DNA from: Promethearchaeota archaeon | Lineage (GTDB): Archaea; Asgardarchaeota; Lokiarchaeia; Sigynarchaeales; SOKP01 | DNA: 17,883 bases | Assembly: GCA_030608765.1 (NCBI GenBank) | Contig: JAUWDN010000002.1 | Coordinates: 1 to 17,883, forward strand | Reading direction: 5' to 3' | Shown here: in pieces, positions 1 to 6,699 of the stretch | Position numbering within the stretch: the stretch's first letter is position 1 | Layout: each line of letters starts with the position of its first letter | Notes under the pieces: generated by a model | Database searches by the model: none | What the model was told of the DNA's origin: nothing | Seen by the model: only the letters and a program-made list of their open reading frames with translations | Made by a program: the position numbers and the translations under genes

Positions 1-60
1 AGATTAATATAATAAAAGCAAATAGTTAAATAATAATCGAAAAATTCAATTAAAATAACG

Positions 61-76
61 AATAAAATAAATTAAA
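61..76 (+). promoter_or_regulatory. Possible TATA element for tRNA-Sec
   Basis: An A/T run of the form AATAAAATAAATTAAA ends about 15 bases before the first base of tRNA-Sec, roughly where an archaeal TBP/TFB promoter would sit. The whole leader (1-90) is AT-rich, so the match is weak. If real, one promoter could serve both tRNA-Sec and the SepSecS gene just downstream. Confidence 0.3.
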
Positions 77-131
77 GAAATAAGTTTTATGGCCCCCGGC
101 GGTCGGGGTGGTCCCAGACGCTGGGCTTCAA

Positions 132-159
132 AAATTTTATATCTGTTAAAAGTGAAGAA
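132..159 (+). other. Predicted BHB intron in tRNA-Sec anticodon loop (37/38)
   Basis: This is a 28-nt intron at the canonical position. The outer helix is the anticodon stem. The central 4-bp helix pairs CTTC (126-129) with GAAG (154-157). The 5' bulge is AAA (130-132) and the 3' bulge is AAA (158-160), each cut after its second base. The inner hairpin pairs TTTT (135-138) with AAAA (148-151). Excision leaves the seven-base loop CTTCAAA. Confidence 0.85.
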
Positions 160-193
160 ACCCAGTTATCCTGCGGAGGGATAGGGGTTCGAT

Positions 194-223
194 ATGGATG
201 AAGGCTTGCTTTTTCCAAGAAAA
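194..223 (+). other. Predicted BHB intron in tRNA-Sec T loop (59/60)
   Basis: This is a 30-nt intron. The T stem GGGG/CCCC (184-187, 225-228) is the outer helix. The central helix is TTC (188-190) with GAA (219-221), plus a G-A mismatch. The 5' bulge is ATA (192-194) and the 3' bulge is AAT (222-224). The inner helix pairs TGGA (195-198) with TCCA (214-217). Cutting after the second bulge base on each side gives the consensus T loop TTCGATT. Without excision there is no closed T arm. Confidence 0.82.
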
Positions 224-274
224 TCCCCCTGGGGGCCGCCAAATTTAAATTTTAAGTAAAGTTCGGTGATACTT

Positions 275-1642
275 GTGGTTGACTTTAGTAAAATTATTGA
301 TTATTTCAAGAGTACATCAATACCGCCAAATATGCTAAATAGAGGGCAATTAGTCTTCAATAATTTCTTAAAACCTCTACAGAATTTATTTGAGCAGAAA
401 AATGTACCTCAAAAAGCTTGGAGTGACGATCAAATAGAGTTCTTGCTAAAAACTCTTTCTAATATGGATACTGATAAAGACGATAAGGCGTCTCGAGTAG
501 GGGAGCGTGAGGCAAGAATTGCATCCGGTCTACAATTAAAAACTTCAGCTGGATTCTGCCATGGCATAGGACGAAGTGGTTTTTTAACAGCACCACAGCC
601 TAAAGCTCCTGGAGGTTCGATAATGTACGAGCTCAGTAATTATTTAGCTCTTAATTTTCTTAAAAAATTCGGCTTACCTAATATCAAAAAAGCAATTGTC
701 GTTCCTTTATGTACTGGCATGTCTTTAGCTTTATGTTTAGGGGCTCTTAGACCGGACTGGAATCGCGATCAACTGCTTAATAAAAGAACCGTTCTTGTTC
801 CGCAAATTGATCACAACGCTCTAATCAAAGCATTTGATTTGGTAGGTGTTAAAAAGAAAGTTGTAAAAGGCCGAAAGTTCGGGGATGCTGTTAGAATCCC
901 AATTGAAGACATAGAAGCTAGTTTGGACAACGATTGTTTTGCTATTATATCTTTAACAAGTTTTTTCCCCCCTCGAGAACATGATAACATTAAAGAGATA
1001 AGTAAATTTGCCAAAAAGCATGATTTGGTACATATTGTCATTAATGCTTATGGTGTACAAAGCCCCGAGTGGATGAAGTTAATCCGAATTGGTATTGACG
1101 CTGGTAGAATAGATGCAGTCATTCAATCAACTGATAAAAATGTTCTGACTCCTGTCGGTGGAGCCATTATAGCATCACCGTCTGAGGATATTATAACTAA
1201 AATTAGTCAAGCCTACGCTGGTCGTGCTTCTGCAACACCAGTTGTGAATTTTCTTATATCAATGCTTTCATTGGGGATTGAAGGATATCAACAACTGCTA
1301 GAAGAACAACAAAAAAATAGAAAACTTCTAGAAGATAAGATGCAAAAAGCCGCCGAAAAAATTGACGAGAGAATTTTAAAAGTGTTCAACCCTGTGGCTG
1401 TTGCCATGTCATTGAATAATTTAAGAAAAGAACAATTATTTGCGCTAGGGGGTGCACTATATAACTTAAGAGTTACTGGTCCAAGGGTATATAATCCTGA
1501 GGAAAGTATTTTTGGAACATGCTGTGCCGAATATACTACACCCTATATCGTTTTAAACGCTGCAATAGGAGCAAAGTCCCAAGATATCATTTCAGCCGTT
1601 GATAGATTCGAAAAAGCTTACTCTCAAGTTGCTTTAAGATAA
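275..1642 (+). CDS. spcS: O-phosphoseryl-tRNA(Sec):selenocysteinyl-tRNA synthase (SepSecS)
   Basis: A PLP enzyme that converts phosphoseryl-tRNA-Sec to selenocysteinyl-tRNA-Sec using selenophosphate, the last step of the archaeal/eukaryotic Sec route. Visible signatures, numbered from the upstream GTG at 266, are VGEREAR (78-84), the phosphate-binding stretch GIGRSGFLTAPQPKAPGGS (100-118), PLCTGMSL, NAYGVQS (260-266) and QSTDKN with the probable Schiff-base Lys291, followed by PVGGAIIA and AGRASATP. Each stretch matches the order and spacing of the human SEPSECS/SLA protein. Length is normal for the family. I prefer the GTG at 275 because GGTGA (265-269) would lie 5 bases upstream; the GTG at 266 is the alternative. 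Its neighbour tRNA-Sec is the substrate carrier. The kinase PSTK and EF-Sec are not in this window. Confidence 0.95.
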   Translation: MVDFSKIIDYFKSTSIPPNMLNRGQLVFNNFLKPLQNLFEQKNVPQKAWSDDQIEFLLKTLSNMDTDKDDKASRVGEREARIASGLQLKTSAGFCHGIGRSGFLTAPQPKAPGGSIMYELSNYLALNFLKKFGLPNIKKAIVVPLCTGMSLALCLGALRPDWNRDQLLNKRTVLVPQIDHNALIKAFDLVGVKKKVVKGRKFGDAVRIPIEDIEASLDNDCFAIISLTSFFPPREHDNIKEISKFAKKHDLVHIVINAYGVQSPEWMKLIRIGIDAGRIDAVIQSTDKNVLTPVGGAIIASPSEDIITKISQAYAGRASATPVVNFLISMLSLGIEGYQQLLEEQQKNRKLLEDKMQKAAEKIDERILKVFNPVAVAMSLNNLRKEQLFALGGALYNLRVTGPRVYNPEESIFGTCCAEYTTPYIVLNAAIGAKSQDIISAVDRFEKAYSQVALR

Positions 1643-1740
1643 GTTTCTTAGCTATTCCTTGATATTTATTTTGGACTAAATAAAAATAAATAAAAATAAG
1701 TTGAACTATATAATAATAAATATCAAAGGAGAATCTACTT

Positions 1741-2421
1741 TTGGAGAATAAACTTTTAAAGCAGTTTAATGACATAATATCCACCCAATGGCCGTTTACG
1801 CAAATTGAGGAAAGCTACGACAAGTTGACCCAACGAGAACTTTTCGAATTAGCATATCATACATGTAATTCTGTAGCAACGAGAAGTATTTTAATTAAAC
1901 TGGTTCCTACCGAAAATAAGAGCGGATCCCATGCGATTCTTTACTCAAATACTAAGAAGTTTATAAATATTGAGGCTCTTGAGAATTCCTTGAGAATTAC
2001 AAAGTACTTCCCCGAAGGGAGCACTGGGGATAAGTTAAATACCGAAATTCACCCAAAATTGAAGAAAAGAAAAACATTTTTTGCAGAGAAGGACACAGCG
2101 CTTAAAGGCGATCTCCTTAAAATAATTTTAGTAGAACGGAAATTAGACGAATGTACAAATTTCGTGGTGTTAAAAGATATTAACCGAAAAGTTTATTTTG
2201 CGATTGGAGATGCCCGGGAGAGTGCTGCTGTTGTACCAATTTTCATGGAAGCAGAGGGGGCAAGCTTGGTTCAATTAGCATTAAATAAGTGGATGAGTAC
2301 CGTACAAACATTCGATCAGGAAAAACCGTTTCCTGATAATTCTATTACAGGCCTACTTAAGAATCTAGTGCAAATTAAAAAATGGGTTCTCAATTTAGTT
2401 TCTACGAATCTAGATAAATAA
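1741..2421 (+). CDS. Uncharacterised protein downstream of SepSecS
   Basis: I do not recognise this 226-residue protein. It starts with TTG and is preceded by a good Shine-Dalgarno match, AAAGGAGA (about 1725-1732), spaced as expected. The first ~45 residues look helical (FNDIISTQWP, LTQRELFELAYHTC). The middle is lysine-rich (KLKKRKTFFAEKDTALKGD), and a hydrophobic stretch follows (VYFAIGDARESAAVVPIF). There is no signal peptide and no clear membrane segment. A 98-base gap separates it from SepSecS, so co-transcription is possible but unproven. The N-terminus could be read as DNA-binding and the C-terminal half loosely recalls sensor domains of TrmB-like regulators, but neither match is strong enough to assign a function. 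Confidence 0.75.
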   Translation: MENKLLKQFNDIISTQWPFTQIEESYDKLTQRELFELAYHTCNSVATRSILIKLVPTENKSGSHAILYSNTKKFINIEALENSLRITKYFPEGSTGDKLNTEIHPKLKKRKTFFAEKDTALKGDLLKIILVERKLDECTNFVVLKDINRKVYFAIGDARESAAVVPIFMEAEGASLVQLALNKWMSTVQTFDQEKPFPDNSITGLLKNLVQIKKWVLNLVSTNLDK

Positions 2422-2505
2422 TTTTTAAATTTTTCTTCTAAAATTATGAGTAGCGGTTATATAATATAAATGGGCCATCGGGGATTTGAACCCCGGATCT
2501 CAGGC

Positions 2506-2555
2506 GTTTACTGGCACAGTCAATTTTATCTTTTATTTGTCTGACTGCGGGTCAT
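2506..2555 (-). other. Predicted intron 3 of tRNA-Ile (anticodon loop, 38/39 or 37/38)
   Basis: This is a segment of about 50 nt after CTTATAA. It carries an 8-bp hairpin centred on CAGTCA/TGACTG. The likely central helix pairs TTAT with GTAA, with 5' bulge AAA and a 3' bulge around AC|G. The motif is relaxed rather than strict, so the splice sites may shift by one base. The anticodon UAU does not change in either case. Confidence 0.68.
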
Positions 2556-2572
2556 TTATAAGACCTGCGCTT

Positions 2573-2599
2573 GTTGACCAAGCTTCAATTACACCTTGT
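2573..2599 (-). other. Predicted BHB intron 2 of tRNA-Ile (21/22)
   Basis: This is a 27-nt intron directly after A21. The central helix pairs TGGT with GTCA (two G-U pairs). The 5' bulge is TAA, the inner helix pairs CAAG with CTTG, and the 3' bulge is ACA. Excision joins GGTTA to AAGC, closing the D stem. The central helix is weaker than in the other introns. It also contains a near-copy of the D-arm sequence (TGGTCAAC). Confidence 0.62.
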
Positions 2600-2605
2600 T
2601 AACCA

Positions 2606-2635
2606 TTTCAGTAAATGAGATAATTTCACATTTAA
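2606..2635 (-). other. Predicted BHB intron 1 of tRNA-Ile (D loop)
   Basis: This is a 30-nt intron after D-loop base T17. The central helix pairs TCAG (exon) perfectly with CTGA (intron). The 5' bulge is CTT and the 3' bulge is AAT. The inner hairpin is about nine pairs, TAAATG..GA with TC..CATTTA, with one T-T mismatch. Cutting after the second base of each bulge joins AGCT to TGGTTA, giving a canonical D loop. Confidence 0.7.
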
Positions 2636-2813
2636 AGCTGAGCTAATGGCCCTGTGCTTTATTTATGTGTGTTATTTTAATTTTACCTATGTTATTAAGT
2701 CAAAAAGCATAAAAACATAAAAATTTTTTTATTAGAGTAATCTGTTATATTTATAATTAAAATCATAAAAAGGAACATTCATATTTTTCGTAAAAATCAC
2801 ATAGGTGTATGAC

Positions 2814-3218
2814 ATGGCAGAAATGCTTACAGATCTTCTGAATTCAATTTACGGACGAATTGCACAGCTTGGTCAAGCAATTCAAGGATTAAAAACCTCC
2901 TTAGACGGATTAAATCAAAATATCGAGCAGAAAATCTCTAATTTAAATGAAAAGTTGAAGGAATTTTCTGTTGAGATCGATACGACGAAGGGTAAACATA
3001 TTGATGTATTAAAAGAGATTGGAGAGAGTACAAAAGAAGAATTAATGAAGCTTCAAGAAGGGTTAGGATTAAACGACCTAGCAGCTCTTGTATCTAACTT
3101 AGAAGAATTCGAAAAACTATCAGGAGAGATACTTAATCAAGATACAGTTAATCTCCTTCTTTCTGAAGCAATAAGCTCAGTAAAAAACATGAAAAATCAA
3201 TCTCAAAACAAAGTATAA
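2814..3218 (+). CDS. Small coiled-coil protein, first of a pair
   Basis: A 134-residue protein beginning MAEMLTDLL. I chose ATG 2814 because AGGTG (2802-2806) lies 7 bases upstream; an in-frame GTG at 2805 overlaps that site. From about residue 10 to 95 it is continuously helical with heptad-like leucine/isoleucine spacing (IAQLGQAIQGL, LNQNIEQKISNLNEKLKEF). A second short amphipathic helix lies near the C-terminus. It has no cysteine, no membrane segment and no catalytic motif. The next gene, 40 bases downstream, has a similar length, the same MAE start and the same composition, so the two probably form a hetero-oligomer or a duplicated pair. Function not recognised. Confidence 0.78.
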   Translation: MAEMLTDLLNSIYGRIAQLGQAIQGLKTSLDGLNQNIEQKISNLNEKLKEFSVEIDTTKGKHIDVLKEIGESTKEELMKLQEGLGLNDLAALVSNLEEFEKLSGEILNQDTVNLLLSEAISSVKNMKNQSQNKV

Positions 3219-3258
3219 TATGAATAAAATAATAGGGATCTAAAAAAGTGGTAAAATT

Positions 3259-3681
3259 ATGGCCGAAAATTTATTGAACAATATGATAAACAAAATTAAT
3301 CAAATTACCAACTCGTTAGATGGAACAATCGCTCAAATTACTCAAATGAGTACTGCGATTCAAAATATGTCGCAAAAATTTTCTGAAGAAACGATTTCTG
3401 TTAATGAAAACATCCGACTTATTGTTGAAGTGCTTAAACAGTTCCGTATGAAATCTAGTGAAAATATGCAAGCAATTTCTGATGATTTTAATGCGAAAAT
3501 AAAAGAATTATCTGATAAAAAATCAATTGATAACATTACTGAAGAAGAAAAAAAGGCTATTGAAACAATAAGACAAGCTGTTAAAGCTGTTTCTAATAAC
3601 CTTTATTATGCCCAATTATTAAACATTATTCAATCTATAAGAGAAGAAACTAACAGAATAATTAGCCGTAAGGGACCGTAA
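3259..3681 (+). CDS. Small coiled-coil protein, second of a pair
   Basis: A 140-residue, mostly helical protein starting MAENLLNNMINKINQI. Residues 5-60 and 85-135 look like long amphipathic helices (ITNSLDGTIAQITQMSTAIQNM, with Q/N-rich positions between hydrophobic ones). It resembles the preceding gene in length, start and architecture, though not in an obvious residue-by-residue alignment. It has no membrane segment, signal peptide or cysteine. It is probably in one transcript with its neighbours. Structural or scaffolding roles are plausible, but nothing in the sequence names one. Confidence 0.78.
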   Translation: MAENLLNNMINKINQITNSLDGTIAQITQMSTAIQNMSQKFSEETISVNENIRLIVEVLKQFRMKSSENMQAISDDFNAKIKELSDKKSIDNITEEEKKAIETIRQAVKAVSNNLYYAQLLNIIQSIREETNRIISRKGP

Positions 3682-3746
3682 AGAACTTATTTTTTATGAT
3701 CTAACTTTAACATTACATATAAACAAAATAAGGAATTGAATAACAT

Positions 3747-4643
3747 TTGCCAAAAGGAAGTTTTGTGATATTAATCCCTCTAGATGCCGATTACAGAGTA
3801 TTAGGTTACTATAATAAATCTAAATCCGATTTTGAAATCACTAACGATTTATTTCTAAGACTTAATTTGGATCATTCAAAGAACGAATATAACCTATTAA
3901 AATTAAAAGAAAGTCAAATATTTTCTTATATTTATGAATTTAAAGGAAAATTAACTCGAAAAGCTTCTGGAATAATTATAGGATTATTGTTAAACGAAAA
4001 CGATAAACCAGAAAAGTATAGATCAGCTTTAAAGGAAGGAGCAGAAGCAGTTGAAGTTTTAGGTTTAAATCTTTTAAATATGCCACCAACAGAATTTGAA
4101 CCGTTATTAAAAGATATCTACTTAGAGCATTTGGAACCGTTAGTTGATACTCTTAAGCCGGATGTTTTAAAAGCTAATATGATAGCGATAACTAAATTTA
4201 TGTTGAGTGGAGGGAAGGAAGAAAGAAAAATAGCACAAGATTTATTAAAAAAAGTTGAAGAAGGAGAACATATAAAAATTTCAGAGTATTTTAATAATGC
4301 CGATGCCGCTTTAAAGGCGTTAGAGTACGAGAAAGCGTCGAAATTATTCAAAAAAGCTGCGGAAATTGCTGAAGAATTATATGTTCTTGATATCGCTGAA
4401 TCTTTAAAAGAGAAAGCTGCATTTTCCGGAGATATTCCGAATATTTCGAAAAAAAGAGACAAGTATGTTCAAGATGCAAGGAATTTTCTTAAGAACGAAG
4501 ATTTTCATTCTGCTTATATTTCTTATAAAAATGCCAGTGACCTTTCAAAGAAATTAGTTGATTTTAATAAAGAAGAAGAATATAGATTGAAATCAAAAGC
4601 TCTTGAGGAATTCTATAAGGTTGATGAAAAATATAAAAAGTAA
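3747..4643 (+). CDS. Possible longin/roadblock-like domain protein with helical-repeat C-terminus
   Basis: A 298-residue protein starting at a TTG, with AAGGA (3730-3734) about 12 bases upstream. Residues 4-100 look like a mixed alpha/beta domain: strands FVILIPLDA, RVLGYY, IFSYIYEF and ASGIIIGLLL, then a helix (KYRSALKEGAEAVEVLG). This recalls longin/roadblock-type folds common in Asgard archaea, but the assignment is tentative. From about residue 165 it is helical, with TPR-like units: AALKALEYEKASKLFKKAAE, then SLKEKAAFSG, then NEDFHSAYISYKNASDL. The pattern of a small residue before an aromatic fits a tetratricopeptide helix pair. It follows the two coiled-coil genes in the same direction with a 65-base gap, suggesting a joint function. 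No enzyme motif is visible. Confidence 0.72.
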   Translation: MPKGSFVILIPLDADYRVLGYYNKSKSDFEITNDLFLRLNLDHSKNEYNLLKLKESQIFSYIYEFKGKLTRKASGIIIGLLLNENDKPEKYRSALKEGAEAVEVLGLNLLNMPPTEFEPLLKDIYLEHLEPLVDTLKPDVLKANMIAITKFMLSGGKEERKIAQDLLKKVEEGEHIKISEYFNNADAALKALEYEKASKLFKKAAEIAEELYVLDIAESLKEKAAFSGDIPNISKKRDKYVQDARNFLKNEDFHSAYISYKNASDLSKKLVDFNKEEEYRLKSKALEEFYKVDEKYKK

Positions 4644-4720
4644 GAAATTAATACACATAAACACATTCTAATTTATAGAATCAATCATTTCTTACAATTC
4701 TTTAATGAAGTCTCTTTAAG

Positions 4721-5533
4721 ATGGCAAAAATGCATAAAAGGATTATTGGATTAATAACTGATTTTGGGACTAAAGGGCAGCATTATATTTCTAGTATAAA
4801 AGGAGTAATTTTAAAAATTAATCCCGAAATTAATATTATAGATATTTCTCATAATATCTCTCCATTCTCAATTATAGAAGCTGCGTATGTTATAAAAACC
4901 GTATATAACCATTTTCCAAAAGAAACTGTTTTTATTATTGTAGTGGATCCTGGAGTAGGTAGCTCTCGAGCGATATTAGGTATCGAAACAATAGATGATT
5001 ATTATTTCGTTGGTCCCAATAATGGGATTTTTTTAAATGTTTTTCCTATAGCTCAAATTTCAAAATGTATTGATATTACCAATGCAGAATATTTTAATGA
5101 CCCTGTATCAAATACTTTTCATGGAAGAGATATAATGGCTCCAGTTGGAGCATATCTCGCTAATGGTGTTAATCTAAGTAATTTCGGCATAGAATTCGAT
5201 TTGAACAAAATCATTCAGTATCCAATTGAATATAAAAGGATTTCAGATAAAGAAATAAGATGTACTATTCAATATATAGATAATTTCGGAAATATCACTA
5301 CAAATATTGAAGCAAGGTCTATACCATTAAAAGAAGGCGTAAACCTTAAGATTAAATTAAAGAACAAAACAGAAATTAGTGGTAAATTTGTAAATTTTTT
5401 TGAAGAAGGTACAGTTAATACATTCTTATTTCTTGTAGGCTCAAGTGGTTACCTCGAGATCTCTAAAAATCAAGGTAATGCCGCAGGTGATTTAAACTTA
5501 AGAGTTGGAGATGTTATAACAATAGCGTTATGA
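4721..5533 (+). CDS. S-adenosyl-L-methionine hydroxide adenosyltransferase (DUF62 family)
   Basis: This family hydrolyses SAM to adenosine and methionine and is related to the fluorinases and chlorinases. The hallmark motifs are present in order: TDFG at the start (13-16), VVDPGVGSSR (74-83), GPNNG (98-102), NTFHGRDIMAPVGAYLA (131-147), IDNFGN in the C-terminal domain, and GSSGYLEIS near the end. At 270 residues it has the usual family length. The ATG at 4721 is used; a second ATG three codons on (4730) would give the equally plausible start MHKRIIG. Its stop overlaps the next start as ATGA, so the following Nudix-NadM gene is probably translationally coupled. The physiological reason for SAM hydrolysis in this family is unclear. 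Confidence 0.93.
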   Translation: MAKMHKRIIGLITDFGTKGQHYISSIKGVILKINPEINIIDISHNISPFSIIEAAYVIKTVYNHFPKETVFIIVVDPGVGSSRAILGIETIDDYYFVGPNNGIFLNVFPIAQISKCIDITNAEYFNDPVSNTFHGRDIMAPVGAYLANGVNLSNFGIEFDLNKIIQYPIEYKRISDKEIRCTIQYIDNFGNITTNIEARSIPLKEGVNLKIKLKNKTEISGKFVNFFEEGTVNTFLFLVGSSGYLEISKNQGNAAGDLNLRVGDVITIAL

Positions 5534-6699
5534 GTGGAAAAAGCAAAATGAGTGAAGAAATCTTAGCTTGTATTTTAGATAAAAACATAAGATTCTTGCA
5601 CTCTGGACAGATCGAGAAATATATTTTTCCTATGAAAAGAAAGGAAGCACACGAAAAGAAAATCAGCCATCTCATAACACGATTTTTTATTGTCTCTATT
5701 ACTCCTAAGAAACAAACCTTATATCTGGTTCAAAAAAGAAGTAAAACTAAAAAGAGTTTTCCAGAATATTATACGGATTCCGCCTCGGGGCATGTCCTAT
5801 ATAAAAGAGATTTAAAATTAAAAGACATAAAGGAGGAAGCAAAAAGAGAACTTGAAGAAGAGTTTGGAATACATCCAAAATCTATTGAAAAACTACTATT
5901 TTACGATTTAATTACAGAGGAAGATAAAAACTCAACTGAAATTGCTTACGTATTTTTAGGTTTAGTCAAGTATAATTTAGATTTAAATCCCGACCCGAAC
6001 GAATTAGAAATCAATGAAAGTCGTTTTTATGATAAATCTGAATTGATGAATCTCTTAAAGAATGAAAAATTAATTGATTATTCGAGAGAAATATGGACTC
6101 AATTGCTCGATATGAATCTAACAACAAAATTTGGGCTAGATCTTAAAAATTATAGAAAAAAAAGTTCAAAAAAGGATATAGCACTATTTATTGGAAGATT
6201 TCAGCCGTTACATCATGGCCATATCTATATCCTTACTAAGATATTAAAAAACTATCGAAAAATCAAAATTGGAATAGGTAGCTCTCAGCTATCTGAAATT
6301 AAATCCGATCCTTTTAGCTATGAAGAAAGAGTAAATTTCATATCTTCTGCTTTTAATGAAAGAGATATTGACCCCAATAGGTTTGAGGTTTTCCCAATTC
6401 CAGATATTTTTAACGCAAATAAATGGGTTGACCATGCTATATCTATAGTAGGAGAGTTTGATACAATTTTTTCTAATAGTGATTGGGTTCGACAACTCTT
6501 TCGAATTAAGGGATTTAATATTGGTGAAAAATTAGAAATTTTCAAGAAAAAATATAACGGGTCAAATGTTAGAAGACTAATAAGCAGAGAAAATAGAAAT
6601 TGGACGGTTTTAGTACCTAAGGAAGTCGAAAACTTAATAAAAGATTACCAGGGTATCGAACGCATAAAAACATTATATAAAGAAGTAGATTTGTCTTGA
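5530..6699 (+). CDS. Nudix hydrolase / NMN adenylyltransferase (NadM) fusion
   Basis: A two-domain protein of 389 residues. Residues ~45-175 form a Nudix domain resembling IPP-isomerase-type members. SASGHV (84-89) is followed by KEEAKRELEEEFGI (101-114), the core of the Nudix box, although the usual first glutamate of the box is replaced and the loop is extended. Residues ~215-380 are archaeal-type nicotinamide-nucleotide adenylyltransferase: ALFIGRFQPLHHGH (218-231) is the nucleotide-binding HxGH motif, followed by GIGSSQ, SDPFSYEERV and NGSNVRRL (343-350), the ISGTxIR-like motif. NadM makes NAD from NMN and ATP. The Nudix half may clean damaged or oxidised dinucleotides or ADP-ribose, which is an inference. 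Known NadM-Nudix fusions place NadM first; here Nudix is first. The gene overlaps both neighbours (ATGA and TTGA). Confidence 0.92.
   Translation: MSGKSKMSEEILACILDKNIRFLHSGQIEKYIFPMKRKEAHEKKISHLITRFFIVSITPKKQTLYLVQKRSKTKKSFPEYYTDSASGHVLYKRDLKLKDIKEEAKRELEEEFGIHPKSIEKLLFYDLITEEDKNSTEIAYVFLGLVKYNLDLNPDPNELEINESRFYDKSELMNLLKNEKLIDYSREIWTQLLDMNLTTKFGLDLKNYRKKSSKKDIALFIGRFQPLHHGHIYILTKILKNYRKIKIGIGSSQLSEIKSDPFSYEERVNFISSAFNERDIDPNRFEVFPIPDIFNANKWVDHAISIVGEFDTIFSNSDWVRQLFRIKGFNIGEKLEIFKKKYNGSNVRRLISRENRNWTVLVPKEVENLIKDYQGIERIKTLYKEVDLS

Larger units (their letters stand above)
91..241 (+). tRNA. selC: Selenocysteine tRNA (anticodon UCA) with two predicted introns
   Basis: It carries selenocysteine to recoded UGA codons. 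The exons fold into the 9/4 archaeal/eukaryotic tRNA-Sec shape. The 9-bp acceptor stem is 91-99 with 229-237, and discriminator G238 is followed by an encoded CCA (239-241). The 7-bp D stem (102-108 with 113-119, one G-A mismatch) closes the 4-nt loop TGGT. The anticodon stem CTGGG/CCCAG (121-125, 161-165) carries loop CTTCAAA with anticodon TCA at 128-130. The long variable arm pairs TATCC with GGATA (167-171, 179-183), and the T stem is 4 bp, GGGG/CCCC. The anticodon loop and the T loop (TTCGATT) are complete only if bases 132-159 and 194-223 are removed. Both segments sit in bulge-helix-bulge folds. SepSecS begins about 30 bases downstream, which independently supports the identity. Confidence 0.93.
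2471..2652 (-). tRNA. tRNA-Ile (anticodon UAU) with three predicted introns
   Basis: Read on the minus strand, the ends pair as a 7-bp acceptor stem GGGCCAT/ATGGCCC with discriminator A and no encoded CCA. The T arm is perfect: CGGGG, loop TTCAAAT, CCCCG, with variable loop AGATC. Removing three segments (2606-2635, 2573-2599, 2506-2555) leaves a 75-nt tRNA. Its D loop AGCTTGGTTA is canonical, its D stem is GCTC/AAGC with one C-A mismatch, and its anticodon stem is CAGGT/GCCTG with loop CTTATAA. The anticodon is therefore UAU, reading AUA. The GGGCC acceptor start and A73 match archaeal isoleucine tRNAs. Most archaea read AUA with an agmatidine-modified CAU tRNA, so UAU is unusual and eukaryote-like. 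The exact edges of the third intron are uncertain by a base. Confidence 0.85.

Noticed and set aside
2573..2635. A single large D-loop intron in tRNA-Ile instead of two
   Set aside because: Joining AGCT directly to TGGTCAACAAGC leaves two extra bases and a C at position 21. The two-intron model gives a canonical D loop and two BHB folds.
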